Shown here: piece after piece, positions 10,830-23,383 of the stretch | Numbering within the stretch: position 1 is the first letter of the stretch | Layout of the letters: every line of letters starts with the position of its first letter | NCBI GenBank assembly: GCA_005406025.1 | Contig: BGZK01000010.1 | Coordinates: forward strand, 124,001 to 188,000 | Direction of reading: 5' to 3' | Source of the DNA: Eumeta japonica | Lineage: Eukaryota; Arthropoda; Insecta; Lepidoptera; Psychidae | DNA: 64,000 nt | Notes under the pieces: generated by a model | What the model saw: the letters and a program-made list of their open reading frames with translations, nothing else | What the model was told of the DNA's origin: nothing | Databases searched by the model: none | Made by a program: the position numbers and the translations under genes

Positions 10830-13800
10830 TCATGCTTGGGTATGCATTGTGTTAATCATATGCAGTTCAATGATTCAAAAAAGGATAAATTTGGCTTCCG
10901 CAAAATAAAAATTGACCGCAAAAATTAGAAAATTAGATTCATTAGTGCATAATAAATCAAATAATTATTAGTTCTAACGCATCAATCATGTTAAGTAGAT
11001 GCACAGATATTGGAATGTCTGTGTTAAATTGGTTAACATAGCTTACGCAAAAAATCTATTTGTGAATTTGTATCTGCGTTATCTCAATGTTAATCGCTTG
11101 TGATGTACGTGAACCGACTACTTATTATAATTTATTACTTACTACCTGTGTTTGTTGAATTTCCTATACATCTATCAATTATTTATGATCAACGGAAAAC
11201 TGACACTAGATGATAAAAGAATTTCGATTCCTATCACAAAACGTTCTTCTTGAAGGTTTGTAAAAAATATACAACAACCACTTATTTAACTCATTATTAA
11301 CTAAAAACGAAAAAAGTACTAAACCTTTTGTTCGATGTGATCACTAAAGCAATAAAAGTTATGTTAAAATTAAAAAAAAAAAAAACGAAAAACGTCGCAT
11401 GTCTTACTTTCAAAGTGACTTATTTTTAAGAACTATCGGCCATTAAAGACTTATATTAATTTAATTAAAATCGCACTATTCATATTGAGTAACTCGATAG
11501 ACGGACATTGCGCAAACACGTAGTATTTTAGATTTACAAGCCAGTATCCAGAGCTTCGATTTCAAATTCGAAATATATTTATTTCATGGGTTATAAATAC
11601 CACTTGAATTACGTCATAATTTTTGTGCGAATTCACACTTTACCACTCGCACGGAAGGCAGTTTTCAGTTTGTGTTAGCCGATAAAATAAAATCTTTTTC
11701 AACTCGTTGCTAACCCGTTATATGATTACGCGGTATTTAATAGTGTCATATAAATTTTAGTAAGCACAGTAGCGAGGCCCTGTCAAGGATTTTTTTTTTT
11801 TGGTCGCAGGGACAGTGAGCAGGGCAGAACCTGAGCCCTTTAAGACCAGTAATCTGACGTGAGAGATTCATATTTTTTTATTGATCGCCATGAGATCTCG
11901 TCCCTACCTTGTGACGATGACGGCCCGATATGGAGCTCTCGTATTTCGCCTCTGACATTCGAGTCTGATGTGATATTCAGAGATCACCGCATTTTTGTTG
12001 GGAAAAAGTTTAAAAAATAATAATTAAAAAAAACTTTAAATTATATTCGTTAATGTAAATTCATTGCCTATACCATTGGCCTACAATGTAAACTGTAATT
12101 CTAAGATTTAACGTCAATCCGAGAAATCTGCAAAATTGCCAACTATCAGAATAATTATATTAAATTAGTGTTTAAACTATTTAATTCGCCGAAACCCGTT
12201 GAAATGCGTTGTGTACAAAACCGACGAGCTTACATTGAATTCATGAATATCAGTGAAGCAAAAGGTGTGTGCAAATGTCGCACCATGTAAGTTTATAAAT
12301 AAAAGAATAAACAAAAGGTCAATATGAAAGCTCAATCAAGAGTCTTAATTGCACTGAATGACCACAAAATAAAATACAGAGTCCAGTTCTCGGAATTTAA
12401 ATAATAATTGATATTCTTTTAAACCGGCTCGTGTTTTTGTAGGCGTCTCCTTTTAAAGCCCGTTTCACAATTAACCAACATTACATAGATATACGTATAT
12501 GTGTTTAAATGATTGTTAACAGTTGTTAACTATAAAGACACCCTTAAATGTGTAGTGTGATCCACGGCCTACGAATAAGGAAGACTTTCCGGAATTATTT
12601 GATCTAAGACCTAATGATAAAGCTGTATAAGTACATTATTTTTAGTTTTCTTAATCATATACTAACCATAGCCATAGAAGACGATTAAAATCGACTAAGT
12701 TATATGTCCACCGAAAAACAAAAACGATGGATCTAATAAACAATAACAGGGAAGTATTACCCTATCGTATCGATAGTGTCTTGTTGAAGCCTTAAAAGTA
12801 GCTCGTAGGCTTTCAAAAACTATATAGCTTTAAGCGTTTACTTTGAACTTGGTATGTAGCCCTTTTTACGCTCACAGGTGGCATTAGAAGGCGCGCCACG
12901 TAACACGATGCCGACGTACCGTGATTTTTTTGGCTCGATCATAGGTTAAACGAATTACGATGAATTCTTTTTCGAAAGTTTGAAATTCGTCTTAGTTTTT
13001 TAATATATATTTATTTAGAGATATACCTACTGACAGACACCTGTGCTGATATCACAAGAGACCACTTCTAATATAATTTAAATTTAAATCGACACCAGAT
13101 TTTTCCTCAACTTACATAAGCGATAACTATATAATGAAGTTATTTATAAGCGTGTTAACATTAGTTTTATATGCAGGTTGTAATCGGCAGTACTGGCATG
13201 TGAATAATTGATACATTTTAAAGCAGTTTACGTTTTCTAACGCAAAATACATACAAGCGATGTGTCGTTCTTATTTCAGTAATATAATAAATAAAAAAAA
13301 AACAACAAAAATATGTGGGTACTAACTACTACGCTGAATATATTTCGAATTTTGTGTATTTTATGCAAATATAATTTATCAAATGTATTAAAGCATTTTA
13401 TAGAGTTGCTGAGCCCTGCGGTTCTATTCAATTATTCATGTCTTCATTGTTATTCGTCATAAAATAAAATTTTTATTTGACAATTTTTTATATTCCATTT
13501 CGTTAATAACATGTATATTTATATTTTTCGTATATTTATATATTTCGTTAATAACATGGATATTTTACATGTATAATTAGCTGAATAAATCGTCATGCAC
13601 CACACAACCACATCGTGCTAGTCTTCGAAGTGGGATGCAAATTAAAATTAAACATGGGGTTGATATTTTAAGATGTTAAAATTACGGTACCATTTTGCAA
13701 AATCACAACACGGGATTTCTAAAATTCCTCAGTGAGAATAGTAATCTGTAAATTTGATGCAAATTATGTAGGAGATGTGACTTATTTGAAATACATGTAT

Positions 13801-16390
13801 TTAAGATAAGATTAAAAAAAAAAATTGGTAGTGAATTGGAATTACAATGTCTTTATTTTTCAACAGTAGCGTTGATACGTCATAAATACATATTTATTTG
13901 TCAACGCGTTCAACTTGTTGACATATAACAATATTGCTCATGAAAAATCAAAAACCAAAAGTTAAAAGAGAATAGACAACAAAACAATCCATTCGAATTC
14001 AGGCAATGGAGTCGGCAATATACAGGTAATACCAAAGTATTTGTTCGTAGCTTAAGTATGAAGTATGTTAAGTATGAAGTTATGAGTAAAAAAAAACAAA
14101 ACCTTAAAAATGTAGATATTTCACAGGAGAATAAAAAAAATTGTGCTGGAGGAAATCAACACCTTTTAAATAGTTTTTTGAAAGAAAATGCGAGTATAGG
14201 CTTTTTTTTTAAATAATACCTTACAATAGCGTAATAAAACATACATATTTGTTGGGTTCGATTTGTTTTATTTTTTTTTTTTATTAAAGTACTTCACATT
14301 CTATGAATTCAGATTTTCGACTTTTGCTTAAGTGGAATGGTCTTCTTCTTCTATCGAGCTGACAATAAATAGATGATGGAAAATAAACGTGTTAAAATAA
14401 GTAATGGTTTTACAAAATATGAAATTAATGCAATGAATGACAAGTAAATATTAAGAAAAAAAAACGTAAAATATTTTTATGTTCAATACTAACACAATAT
14501 AAACTATCTAATTTATTTGAAACAGAAGAATAGGAAAGAATTGACTTTTTGTATTTAGAATGTTTCAGTTTATAAAATTTATTTACATACATATCATTTG
14601 ATTTCTGTATGAAATTAGACCAGATAAAGAAACATGCTACGATAATATACTAATTCCAATTTAGCCTTTTCCTGCTGAAATATTGAAATTTACCTCAAAA
14701 ATATGCTAAAATAAAATTGTCATTTTATTGCTGACTGGAGTCAGCGTTGACGTTTATATTCTGATTATGTTATCTACACCAAAAATCATGCTTGGGACGA
14801 CGTCGGAACAAGGAATACATTAAAATACAGTTTATCATAGACTAACATAGAGCGAAATCAATGTCACAATTTTACATCGTAATTGAGACTATAGGCGAGG
14901 CCGCATCCGTTAAAACAGCATAATTGATGATGACATTTTACCGCCGCGGCTTTTATTATTTTGCTTACATTATTCTTTTAGACGTACCCTATACACCTTT
15001 GATAAGTTTAAGCGTTCAATGTATACTGTTTTAAGCATTTCTATCGTTATTATTACACGAGTTGATGATACGACGTGTAGAAATATTTTGTACGAAATAT
15101 CTAATCTAATTTTGCAAGCAATGTGTGTGAGTAAATCTATTTTGAACGTGTGCACATAAACAATATTTTCAAATAAAGTTTGAAAAAAATGTAAAAACAA
15201 TCCTTCCAAAACAACAATGCAAAAAGATTTAAATATAAAATGTTGATAACAAAATGAGTCTTTAAAATTAGAAATTTATGAGACGTTTGTGAGTTTTATT
15301 AACATACCAATATATATCCTTCTATCATATTATTCGATTACGATTTTATCTATGTAAATAAAGTATTATAATTTTAAATCATGTATTTCATATTTTTTAA
15401 TGGTTCGTCGACGCGATGACCACATAATTATATACGAATCCTTTTAAAATTTAGAAAAATCGAGAACACCGTCTGATACGGAGTGTAGGGGATAAGAAGT
15501 AAAAGAAAAAAAAAAACAAAAACAGAAGCAAGTACGCTATAAATCATTAGGGTAAAGTAGACGAGCCAATATTTCAGAGACATGGTCAGTGACCCTCTGG
15601 GGGGCCGAGACTGACAAGGAAAAAACAATAATAAAAAAGTGAGAAGAAATAGAAAAAAAAAAAATTTCGTCGCCCACCGGATGTCGGGCGTCGGGACACG
15701 GCTAATCGTTGGCGCCTGTATTTTTTGTCAAAAAAAAATATAAGGGAAAGTAAATTTTATCGTTTACGTATTAAAGTCCGTTTTTGAATAAAAGAAAATG
15801 ACAATAAAAGTGTCAAATCTCATACAGCCCGTATAACTGTCGCTCGGACGTAAGGTACGTCCATTGGTCTATTGTTTTAAAAGTGTGGTTGTAGCAAAAT
15901 CGTCTTTATAACGTCGTCTATAAGGCTTAAATGTTTTTAGGAATCTTAAATGAAGGGTTCTAAGGTCACTATTTCAATTTAAACTTTATCGAAAAACACG
16001 GCAGTTTTGGAATCAATGACTCGCTCGTGTAAATTAATGAAATTAAATGAAATTAAACTAAATACAAAATGCAAGAATTAAGGACAAGGTAAAACGAATT
16101 AGTGAAATTGTGTCCATAGATATATGGCAGTTCGCTGTCATAGATAAGAAATAAAATCTGTATGCAACGAAATTTGTAAAAAAAACATTATCTTTTATTC
16201 GATTAAATTTAAACTAGCATTTTCAAAATTACTTAGAACAAAACGAAAACGAAAAGTTTTAGAAGAAAAAATTGGTTGCCTGTAAAGTCGGTATACGGGC
16301 GAAAGTTTTACGTGACAACGACTTTGAGTGGTAAAATCATTTTAATGTGAATATTCATTCGTATAGTAGGAAGAAGGATGAAATAATAGT
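10830..16390. other. long AT-rich non-coding stretch
   Basis: No exon, RNA gene or complete transposon was recognised. Contents seen: a GC-richer 11760-11990 patch of unknown nature, a 16-bp direct repeat (ttcgttaataacatg) near 13499 and 13541, poly-A/T runs, and short open frames at 14970-15209 and 15428-15628 (-) without coding character. Confidence 0.6.
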
Positions 16391-16396
16391 AACAAT

Positions 16397-16458
16397 TTAA
16401 AACATTTATTTATACAAAGAATTATATTTAAAACATTAATTTATACAAAGAATCTCGC
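16397..16458. repeat. 31-bp tandem duplication
   Basis: Two adjacent copies of a unit starting tttaaaacat and ending acaaagaat are nearly identical. Thirty-three bases of it (16419-16451) recur exactly at 21098-21130, so it belongs to a dispersed repeat rather than being a local slip product. Confidence 0.85.
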
Positions 16459-16556
16459 ACTGAATTTCATATTAACAAAATTTTATTTTTACCTTTACAC
16501 ATACATACGTATTTATATACAAATATACATACAATAACTTGCAATACATTTGCGTC

Positions 16557-16690
16557 TCTGTCTCTCTCGCTCTTAGGCGGGCTAACTGTGCTCGAGTGGA
16601 AGGGACGCGTGCCTTTCACTTTTTATGTCTGTCTCTCTCGCTCTTAGGCGGGCTAACCATGCCCGAGTGGAAGGGACGCGTGCCTCTCAC
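16557..16690. repeat. 71-bp tandem duplication, GC-rich
   Basis: Copy 1 (16557-16627) and copy 2 (16628-16690) share TCTGTCTCTCTCGCTCTTAG at their starts and GAGTGGAAGGGACGCGTGCC near their ends, with a handful of differences between. Pyrimidine-rich (TCTC/GAGA-type) and Cys/Gly-poor in all frames, so not obviously coding. Confidence 0.9.
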
Positions 16691-16699
16691 TCGCTCTCA

Positions 16700-18110
16700 T
16701 TGTGAGCGCATAACGTGAGCGGAGCGTAACGCAGTTTCTTGAAGTGTCACCCGGCAAACCAATTTATAAGACGTTGTCACGTCAAAAAAACAACCGAATT
16801 TCTTCATACAGACTTCTCTCTGTAACTGAACTTTATCTCATAACGTAACAGTCATATGGGCTGACGCTATTCAAGTTATCGGCGGAATGGAGAATTTCAA
16901 GGTCCCGATTCTAAGTAAATGAGAAAAAAATAATTGAGATTTCGTAACTGAAATGAAATGAGCTGTATAAACCGAGAGCGAACTTATTGATCCAAGAACG
17001 GCTGCGCATGCACGAAAAGGCAGATAGTCGCCTGTTGACACATTAGTGGCAGAACTGCGCGACACGAGCTGATGATGTCTTGAGGTGACGAATTTTAAAA
17101 TTGAATAAATAACGAATTTAACTTTTTTACTCAAAAAACAGAAAACATGTAAAAGTGTGAAAGTGATCATTGGCGAGCCGATTCTTTAGGTTATTGACTT
17201 AAATTAGTCAATTGCCGTCGCAGAGAAAAAATATCAAAGATAGCTCTTAAATTTTCTACGTAAATTAATCTATACACCCGCTTTAAAATGACAATTATAT
17301 TTTTTGTGATCAATCCTAGCTTTTAACATAAACAAAAAAAAACTGTTTTGTCGCAAACTCCTTTAAAAACAAACAAACGCAGCGTGTTTTAGTACGCAGC
17401 ACTAAGCTACGCTGGCGCAGGTTGCTGGGCGCTATACGCTCCACGAAAAATTAGTAGTTCATCACTGGGTCACCTTAAATCGATGATGGCGCTGCACGTT
17501 CGATCTTCATGAGACATCTTTAGCTTATGACCTACAGCCCGAAAAATAAATTAATTAGGATCGATTGATTTTTAATAAAGATCCATTTTGCATGGTTGTA
17601 TGAAGTATGAGAATTCTTTTGCAGATAGAATGCTACATCACCCCAGAGTAATGCAGCCTATATTGTATTTTGATACTAGCATTTTTTTTTTGGCTTCTTA
17701 CTAATTGGAACCGTGAGCGGTATCGGAATTAAAAACGGGACCGAGATCGTCGATTGGCATCAAAGTTTTTCATATAAAAGACAAACAAACACATTCTGTG
17801 TCCACGTGGGCGTAGTCGCGGGCGGAATGCTAGTTCTCCGTGAATTCAACTTAAGGCCCTTGTGCGGTAAACCGCACAAAACTAATAAAAGTGATAAATA
17901 AATTGAACTCGCAAAATTGTTTAAAATATCGCGTGTAATGATCAAAAGTGAATGTTCTCACACAACTGATTTTAGAAAGTTTTACAATGTTATGTTGATA
18001 CAAAAAACAATCTTTGGCCCTTGACCAAAAACAGGGAATGCCTTTTTTTAAAATCCAACATTTCGGCCTCAATTAAGAATGAATTAAAGGAATCGGTCGG
18101 ATAAATAATT
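16700..18110. other. non-coding stretch with short open frames
   Basis: Includes a mixed-composition patch at 17380-17520. Minus frames at 17170-16871 and 18072-17851 and a plus frame at 17713-17901 are open but unrecognised. Part of 17720-17760 has the imperfect 'gggaccgagatcg' texture also seen at 23.3 and 41.8 kb. Confidence 0.5.
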
Positions 18111-18114
18111 TCTG

Positions 18115-18480
18115 TGCAGTGACGTCACCGAGTGAGAAAGAAGATAGACGATCGCGGCCTGAGCTATCTGTCCCTGTCTCACACTCACACATACACCCCT
18201 GTGATGATATTAATGTTCCTCAATTAGGCACTGAATTCGTTGTGATTGCGTCATGAAAAGTAACGCGATGTGACCTTGGCATTTAATAATTTTTATAGTT
18301 ATACACGTACAGAGCCTTCCTTCGGTACGGGTTGTGCTTGACCGTTTCTCCGGCGTTACTCATTGCCGGGATTAGGGACGGAATGCGATCGGCGCCAGCG
18401 CCGACGACGGCCAGCCCGGTCCAGCACACGTCTGACGTTTTGCGTACGCGCACACCGTGTAGCGCTGGGAGTTTTACCAA
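18115..18480. promoter_or_regulatory. GC-rich island with CRE
   Basis: Starts with an exact TGACGTCA (18120-18127) and has a CpG-rich core at 18340-18440 (GATCGGCGCCAGCGCCGACG). The minus frame 18480-18283 (65 codons) is open but unrecognised. Candidate enhancer or alternative promoter; motif evidence only. Confidence 0.35.
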
Positions 18481-18489
18481 CTTACTAAT

Positions 18490-19320
18490 TAATTTAGCGG
18501 TTTAGCCTAATTAACACTGTATATTAGTAGTCAATAATTTTTTATGATCAATAATAAAAGAAGTGGATGGCTTTAACAATGTCGATGAACTCTTGCAATT
18601 GAACATGAATCTGAAAAAAAAAGATATATCATAATAGCAGTGTGCAGGAAAAAGAAAAGAAATTAAAATGCGAATAAGCAATAAATCTGCTGTTCCATTA
18701 AAGATAAAAAGATTGTTTTATCGTTAGAGCTCTCATTTACTACTATGTTCAATGTAAACTTCAATATCTTAAAAGAAAACTGAATACACGATCTAAACTA
18801 ATACTATTACCAAAAATTAAAAAAAATAATAAGCACTAAGAATGCTTATTATGTTGTAGCTTAGTACTTCAATCTATTTCTTACCAATATGGAAAAACTC
18901 AAACTCAACTCAAAACATTGAAATATAACTCAATGACTCAAAAACGTTTTAAGAAAAAAGTTGGATAAGAACTATTTGACTGATTAGTTTATATCTATTG
19001 GTATTTTTTATATTAAGTTGGATATGATACTTTATCACTCTGTGCATTATAAAGTTTACACAATGTAGATATTTTATTCTTGAAAAATTCTGTTTTATTT
19101 TTTCTGGTTTCTATGTATAAGTGTTATACATCTCTATAGAATGTATATCCAGAAGTAAATAAATAAATAAAATAAAATAAATAAATATCAAATATATAAT
19201 AGAGCGATTGATTGAGATTATACGATAATATAGTTATGGTTCGTACGCTGCGAAGGTTAAAATACTTACGATGTACGAATGTCTCATTTTTCATACTTAT
19301 TATGTGTAAGTACATCACGG
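18490..19320. other. AT-rich non-coding stretch
   Basis: Only poly-A/T and an AAATA-type simple run near 19157-19186 were noticed. Confidence 0.6.
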
Positions 19321-19324
19321 GGTC

Positions 19325-19690
19325 TCAGAATACCAGCAGCCGTCCCTCTTAGGAACCTCGTATTAAAGTGCGAGTGGCTCCATCGGCTGTGATACGATGG
19401 CCAGGCGACGCGATGTACGCATAATCGCCACGGACGGCCTTCCCTTTGTCGTGGGTGTCGCTTTGGCCCTCGATCGATGACGTAATGGTCTCATGATCGA
19501 CTGCTCAGCTGGGGGGTCGGTGATCAGAAGGTTGGATATTATTGTGGTAGCCTTTTGGCACAACCACGGGATAGGGCTAGCCCGTTTCGAGGGCGTCTAA
19601 TTATCTGAGGTGTTTTAGATTGAAGTTCCCTTATGCGGTATGCGGTGGGAGTCGTAGTATAACAAGATGAGCGTCCTGCCCCTTCGTTTT
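19325..19690. other. GC-rich block, possible transposon remnant
   Basis: An abrupt 350-bp GC-richer block. Its segment at 19567-19660 (tagggctagcccgt...ttatctgaggtg) resembles a 3'-flank texture I associate with lepidopteran retroelements, but I cannot name the family and no second copy is in the window. The minus frame 19563-19363 is open but unrecognised. Confidence 0.3.
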
Positions 19691-20154
19691 TTTGTTTCTC
19701 TTGAAATTTATTGTTTAGTATTTTTTATTTAGATAATCTATAATTCACTACCTTATAACTAACTTTTAATAAATTTATATTTTTCTTAAAATATCAATTG
19801 AAGCTTTTTGATGGTATTTTTCACTTTGCATTGTTTATATTGAAAAAAAACTTCACTTCTGACAGGAGTCTTTCGACCGCACATTTAGTTTTTTTTTTGA
19901 TGCAGACACCACTTTTTCATGGAAATTTAGTAAGATGTTACTAGTCAACTCCTTTGCGTGTCATTTTTTAACTCTTTTCAACAAATTGAATTTGTTGAAA
20001 ATTTTCACGTTACCGAACATGTTAGTTATAAATAATCGTACTATATATTTACCTAATAATATATTTTCTGAATTTGACATTTGACGTGAGATTTGTACGT
20101 GATTTTAGGTTACTTATTTTTTTTAATTCCATACAACTTTCACCATTGCATTCA

Positions 20155-20222
20155 TTACTCACAAACACACGCACACGCACACAAATGCACCCACAAACAC
20201 ACATATGTGTGCCTGTGTATTT
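20155..20222. repeat. imperfect CA/TG microsatellite
   Basis: A run of CACA/CGCACA variants changes over to TGTGTG at about 20203, giving a small inverted symmetry. Open frames on both strands across it are artefacts of the repeat. Confidence 0.85.
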
Positions 20223-20587
20223 GTGGAGGGAAATGATCCTCAAAGTGTGTCATCGTGTGACGAAGGGAGAGGAATCATAGGCTTTGTGACGTATGAATGT
20301 AAAGTGTTAAAATTTAGAATTACAACTTCAACGAAAAACTTTCTCGGTGTATGAAAAGTTTTCAAAATGTTCCATTTATTGTAAAGCTTATGAAAAATGT
20401 TTATACATACATATAGGCACACACACGCAGACGCTTGACGATCAATGTACTCAAATTCAAACAGTCAATCAGACGTGCACTGAGGAAGGCCATGGATTGG
20501 CATCGACACTTTGCATTTATACCTCAGCAGGCATGTAAATCAACACATAACGTAATGTTGCTTAATCGTGTGAAAAAGCAGAGATCA

Positions 20588-20608
20588 CCAGATTAGATTA
20601 GATTAGAT
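20588..20608. repeat. ATTAG short tandem repeat
   Basis: About four copies of a five-base ATTAG unit. It differs from the insect telomere unit TTAGG, so it is not telomeric. Confidence 0.8.
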
Positions 20609-20779
20609 AAGAACGCAACGACTTAGATTTTTTTTTTTATATTGTTACACGCATATTAAGTTTTGCTAATTTCTACCGCGTTCGAAGTTAAGCGCATAAT
20701 TGATAAAAAAATTAAACGTCATCAAAACAAACACCGGAGAGGAACGAAAAAAAAAGTCACAGACTGTCGTTATCGGTCT

Positions 20780-21060
20780 CTGAAAAAAAAAATGGCATTC
20801 CAAAAATGACGACATTGTAGCGAGAGTAACGAGCCGAGGGTTCCGTGTCCGACTATAAGGTACCCCAAAAACGACGAAAAAATCCCCTTATCTCGAACCG
20901 GCGCCACGGGGCGGTGGCAAAAGGCGGTTTTCTTTTTTGTAGTCGGATTTAAAAAAATGTGACCAGATTTCGGCGTGGTAATTGACAGAATTTACGCGTT
21001 TGATAAGAAGGGTTTTATTACAGGCATCGGGCCGTGGCGGTGATGATAAAAGAAAAAAAA
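20780..21060. promoter_or_regulatory. GC-richer conserved-looking block
   Basis: Mixed-composition non-coding block with a GC-rich centre (accggcgccacggggcggtg near 20899) and several GATAA motifs (e.g. TGATAAGAAGG, TGATGATAAAAG at 21001-21050). No coding frame. A regulatory role is a guess. Confidence 0.25.
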
Positions 21061-21097
21061 ATATTTTACGTGATTTGAAAAATCATCATTCGCATTT

Positions 21098-21130
21098 GAA
21101 TTATATTTAAAACATTAATTTATACAAAGA
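21098..21130. repeat. 33-bp copy of the 16.4-kb repeat
   Basis: Identical, in the same orientation, to 16419-16451 (begins gaattatatt and ends atacaaaga). The two sites are 4.7 kb apart. Confidence 0.85.
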
Positions 21131-21726
21131 GTGAAGATTTAGGCAATTGTAATTATTATTTGATCTCTCGTTACTCATCGTTACGTTAGCGGTGACTGCC
21201 GCAATAAAAGAAAAAATAATTGCTATGTAGTAAATGCTTTGAAAATTCAAACTAAAGAGTTTTAATTGTGTGCTTTTTTTCGATCAAGTGAGTGAAAAGT
21301 TTATAAAATAAAATAGATATTCAAAAGAAAATAATTGTTTTATTCTAATATTTTACATTTATAGCAATTCAGAACAATTTCGATAAATGACTTAATATTT
21401 ACTAAGTACTTTAAATAATTAAGTACGCAAAATAAGTTCATTTAATATGAGTTTCTCTTTTGTGAATAAAATTAATTTTTTTTCGTGGCTTAAAAGAAAT
21501 ATTAATTTACATTATTAAGCTTGTGACGTAAAATATGAAATACTTTTATTAATTTCCAGCTTTCTTTACCGATACATTTCAAAAGCAAGGCATTGGCTCG
21601 GTCGTGACATTTTATATAATCGATATATTAACTCCGGTTTACATTTATGACGTTATCCAAAAAAGGCCTACCCTTATCACTTACAGTAAAATATAACAGA
21701 TACAGACACATCGCAAAAACTCCTAA

Positions 21727-21963
21727 ACATCAACCCTTAATTTTCCCTTTCAACCGAAGTTTCTTACGCTGATAGCGTCGAGGCGCTTATCCGTGACGTC
21801 ACTCGCAGGTCGCGACGTGTTATTTTCCGCTGACGGGCGTCCGGACAAAACGGTAGTTCTTAAAAAAGAAGTCGACATAGATACAGAACTTCGAGTTAGC
21901 GTCGCAGCCCGGCTTCGCATGAAATCCGACACACACCGTTGCGACTACACGGACACCTATTAA
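21727..21963 (+). CDS. candidate 3'-terminal exon of unknown gene
   Basis: A plus-strand frame is open from just after a TAA at 21724 to a TAA at 21961-21963 (78 codons). It contains no ATG until residue 65, so it would need an upstream exon. A pyrimidine-rich tract followed by AG (exon from 21760, or from 21776 after GATAG) could be the splice acceptor. The peptide has charged and hydrophobic residues mixed as in a folded domain (e.g. GRDVLFSADGRPDKTVVLKK) and uses G/C at many third positions. An AATAAA lies 82 bases after the stop (22045-22050). Against it: the minus strand is also open here (21932-21750), the block is CpG-rich, and I recognise no family. It may instead be a regulatory island, with the CRE at 21794-21801. 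Confidence 0.3.
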   Translation, partial: TSTLNFPFQPKFLTLIASRRLSVTSLAGRDVLFSADGRPDKTVVLKKEVDIDTELRVSVAARLRMKSDTHRCDYTDTY

Positions 21964-22059
21964 CCATAGATAACGAAACTGACCACGGCACACATTTGAT
22001 GTAACTGACTATGCGTATTTGATAAACGTCTTACCATATAGTGAAATAAAAATAATAAT

Positions 22060-22275
22060 TATAGATTATACGTATAAGCGAAATATCACTGACTGACTCA
22101 TCACGAGATCTCCAAAACCATAGGTCCCATTGACTTGAAATTCGGTATAGTTTCTGTTTATGGGACTTAGACGCTCACTAAAAACGGATTTTACGCAAAT
22201 CCTATAAAAAAAATCATCTATCATCACATGTACTACCCCTGCCTACGCGGGCGAGCTGCGGTTATAAGCTAATAA
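22060..22275. mobile_element. dispersed lepidopteran-type repeat fragment
   Basis: The order actgactgactcatca, 'tcccattgacttgaaattcgg', 'tgggacttagacgctcacta', ending near 'ctgcctacgcgggcgagctgcgg' matches from memory a very common decayed repeat of moth and butterfly genomes that ends in 'gcgggcgaagccgcggg'. It is non-coding. The family name is not assigned. Confidence 0.5.
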
Positions 22276-22499
22276 CAATAATATCAATAAACCTTTATTT
22301 TTCAAGATAAATCTCATCGCTATCTTAAATCAAAATATAATATAAGTTATAATTCAATCTTAATGCTATCTAAGAGTCGCAGTTATGAGTAAACCTACAA
22401 CCAGATAAAGTAGAAAAATAAACAAGAGTTTACTTGCAGGTTAGGTTTTTAATCACCCCAATGCTGAGATATAACCTTCCACGGTCCTTTTATTCTAGA

Positions 22500-22740
22500 T
22501 GGAAGGGCTTCGAAGTTACGATTCCCCGCTGACCTGTTGCAGGTCGTTGGCCGCTAGCGGCCGTTATCACCGTCGGTGGCCACGTCGGGGCCGAAGGCTT
22601 AACGAAGCACGGAGCAAGTGCTCGATTTGACATAAATTAGAAAGCCATTGTTTGACTACAACGTAGTCAGAATCGAATCCTGTATTTTAAGGTTCTAAGG
22701 CGTGGCTCTATAGCCACTACAATTCAGGGTTAATTTACGT
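22500..22740. mobile_element. GC-rich repeat fragment
   Basis: A GC-rich 90-bp part (22540-22620) is followed by 'cacggagcaagtgct', a motif also present in reverse at about 60940-60955, and by a tRNA-promoter-like 'agaatcgaatcct'. This suggests a retroposon fragment, possibly SINE-related. Identification is tentative. Confidence 0.35.
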
Positions 22741-22859
22741 AATCATTCTAGAAGAATGAAAGGAGAAAGGTCATTCACTAATTTACTCATTGGTTTCATC
22801 TATTCAGTTTATAATTACTTATATCTTGATTGTACATCGACATTTGTAGGTAGTAAAAT

Positions 22860-23040
22860 GCAATAAAAACCTACTAATATTATTAACGCAAAAGGTTTTG
22901 AGGAAATATGGATAGATATTTGTTACGTTTTCAGGCGAAAACTACTGGACGGATTTTCATGAAACTTTACGGTTTAATAGATTATACACCTAAATAAGAC
23001 CTAGATATAAGACGCCACAATTTTTAAAGATATTAGCTTT
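22860..23040 (+). mobile_element. dispersed repeat of 'aaaactactggacgg' type
   Basis: Contains aaaactactggacggatttt, then 'catgaaacttta' and an AT-rich tail. The reverse complement of 62150-62300 shows the same sequence of blocks (aaaacc..taaacagattttgatgtaactttc), so two copies exist in the window in opposite orientations. The family is widespread in Lepidoptera. Confidence 0.6.
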
Positions 23041-23159
23041 TGATCGTGACTTTTCTCGTGTAAACGTAGAATTGATTCATAATTTATGCCCATGTTATTA
23101 GTAACAGCAATGTTCAAGAGACGATTAAGTTCAACATCGATTCAGGGTCAGAATCGCAA

Positions 23160-23350
23160 GTGCGACAGGGATAGGGATTAAGAGCTCGAGCGAAATGTTT
23201 TTATAATAAAAACATTACGACAGTGTTTGTTTCGGGTGTAAGACAAAGGATTCCTTCGGGAAAGTCTCATTATAATTGAATCAAAGGCAGAATCTCTGTC
23301 TATATCGAGACCGAAATCGGAATAAAGAGCGTGACCGAGATCGGGGTCAT
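23160..23350. repeat. degenerate GGGATCGAGACC-type repeat
   Basis: Loosely repeating elements such as gagaccgaaatcgg and gaccgagatcgggg. The same texture occurs in short patches near 965-1010, 17720-17760 and 41820-41860. It is an old degenerate minisatellite rather than a gene. Confidence 0.45.
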
Positions 23351-23383
23351 GACTGACAGCGCCATCGGTCAATATGAATAATC

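Noticed and set aside
20588..20608. Telomere-like repeat
   Set aside because: Unit is ATTAG, not the insect TTAGG, and only about four copies.
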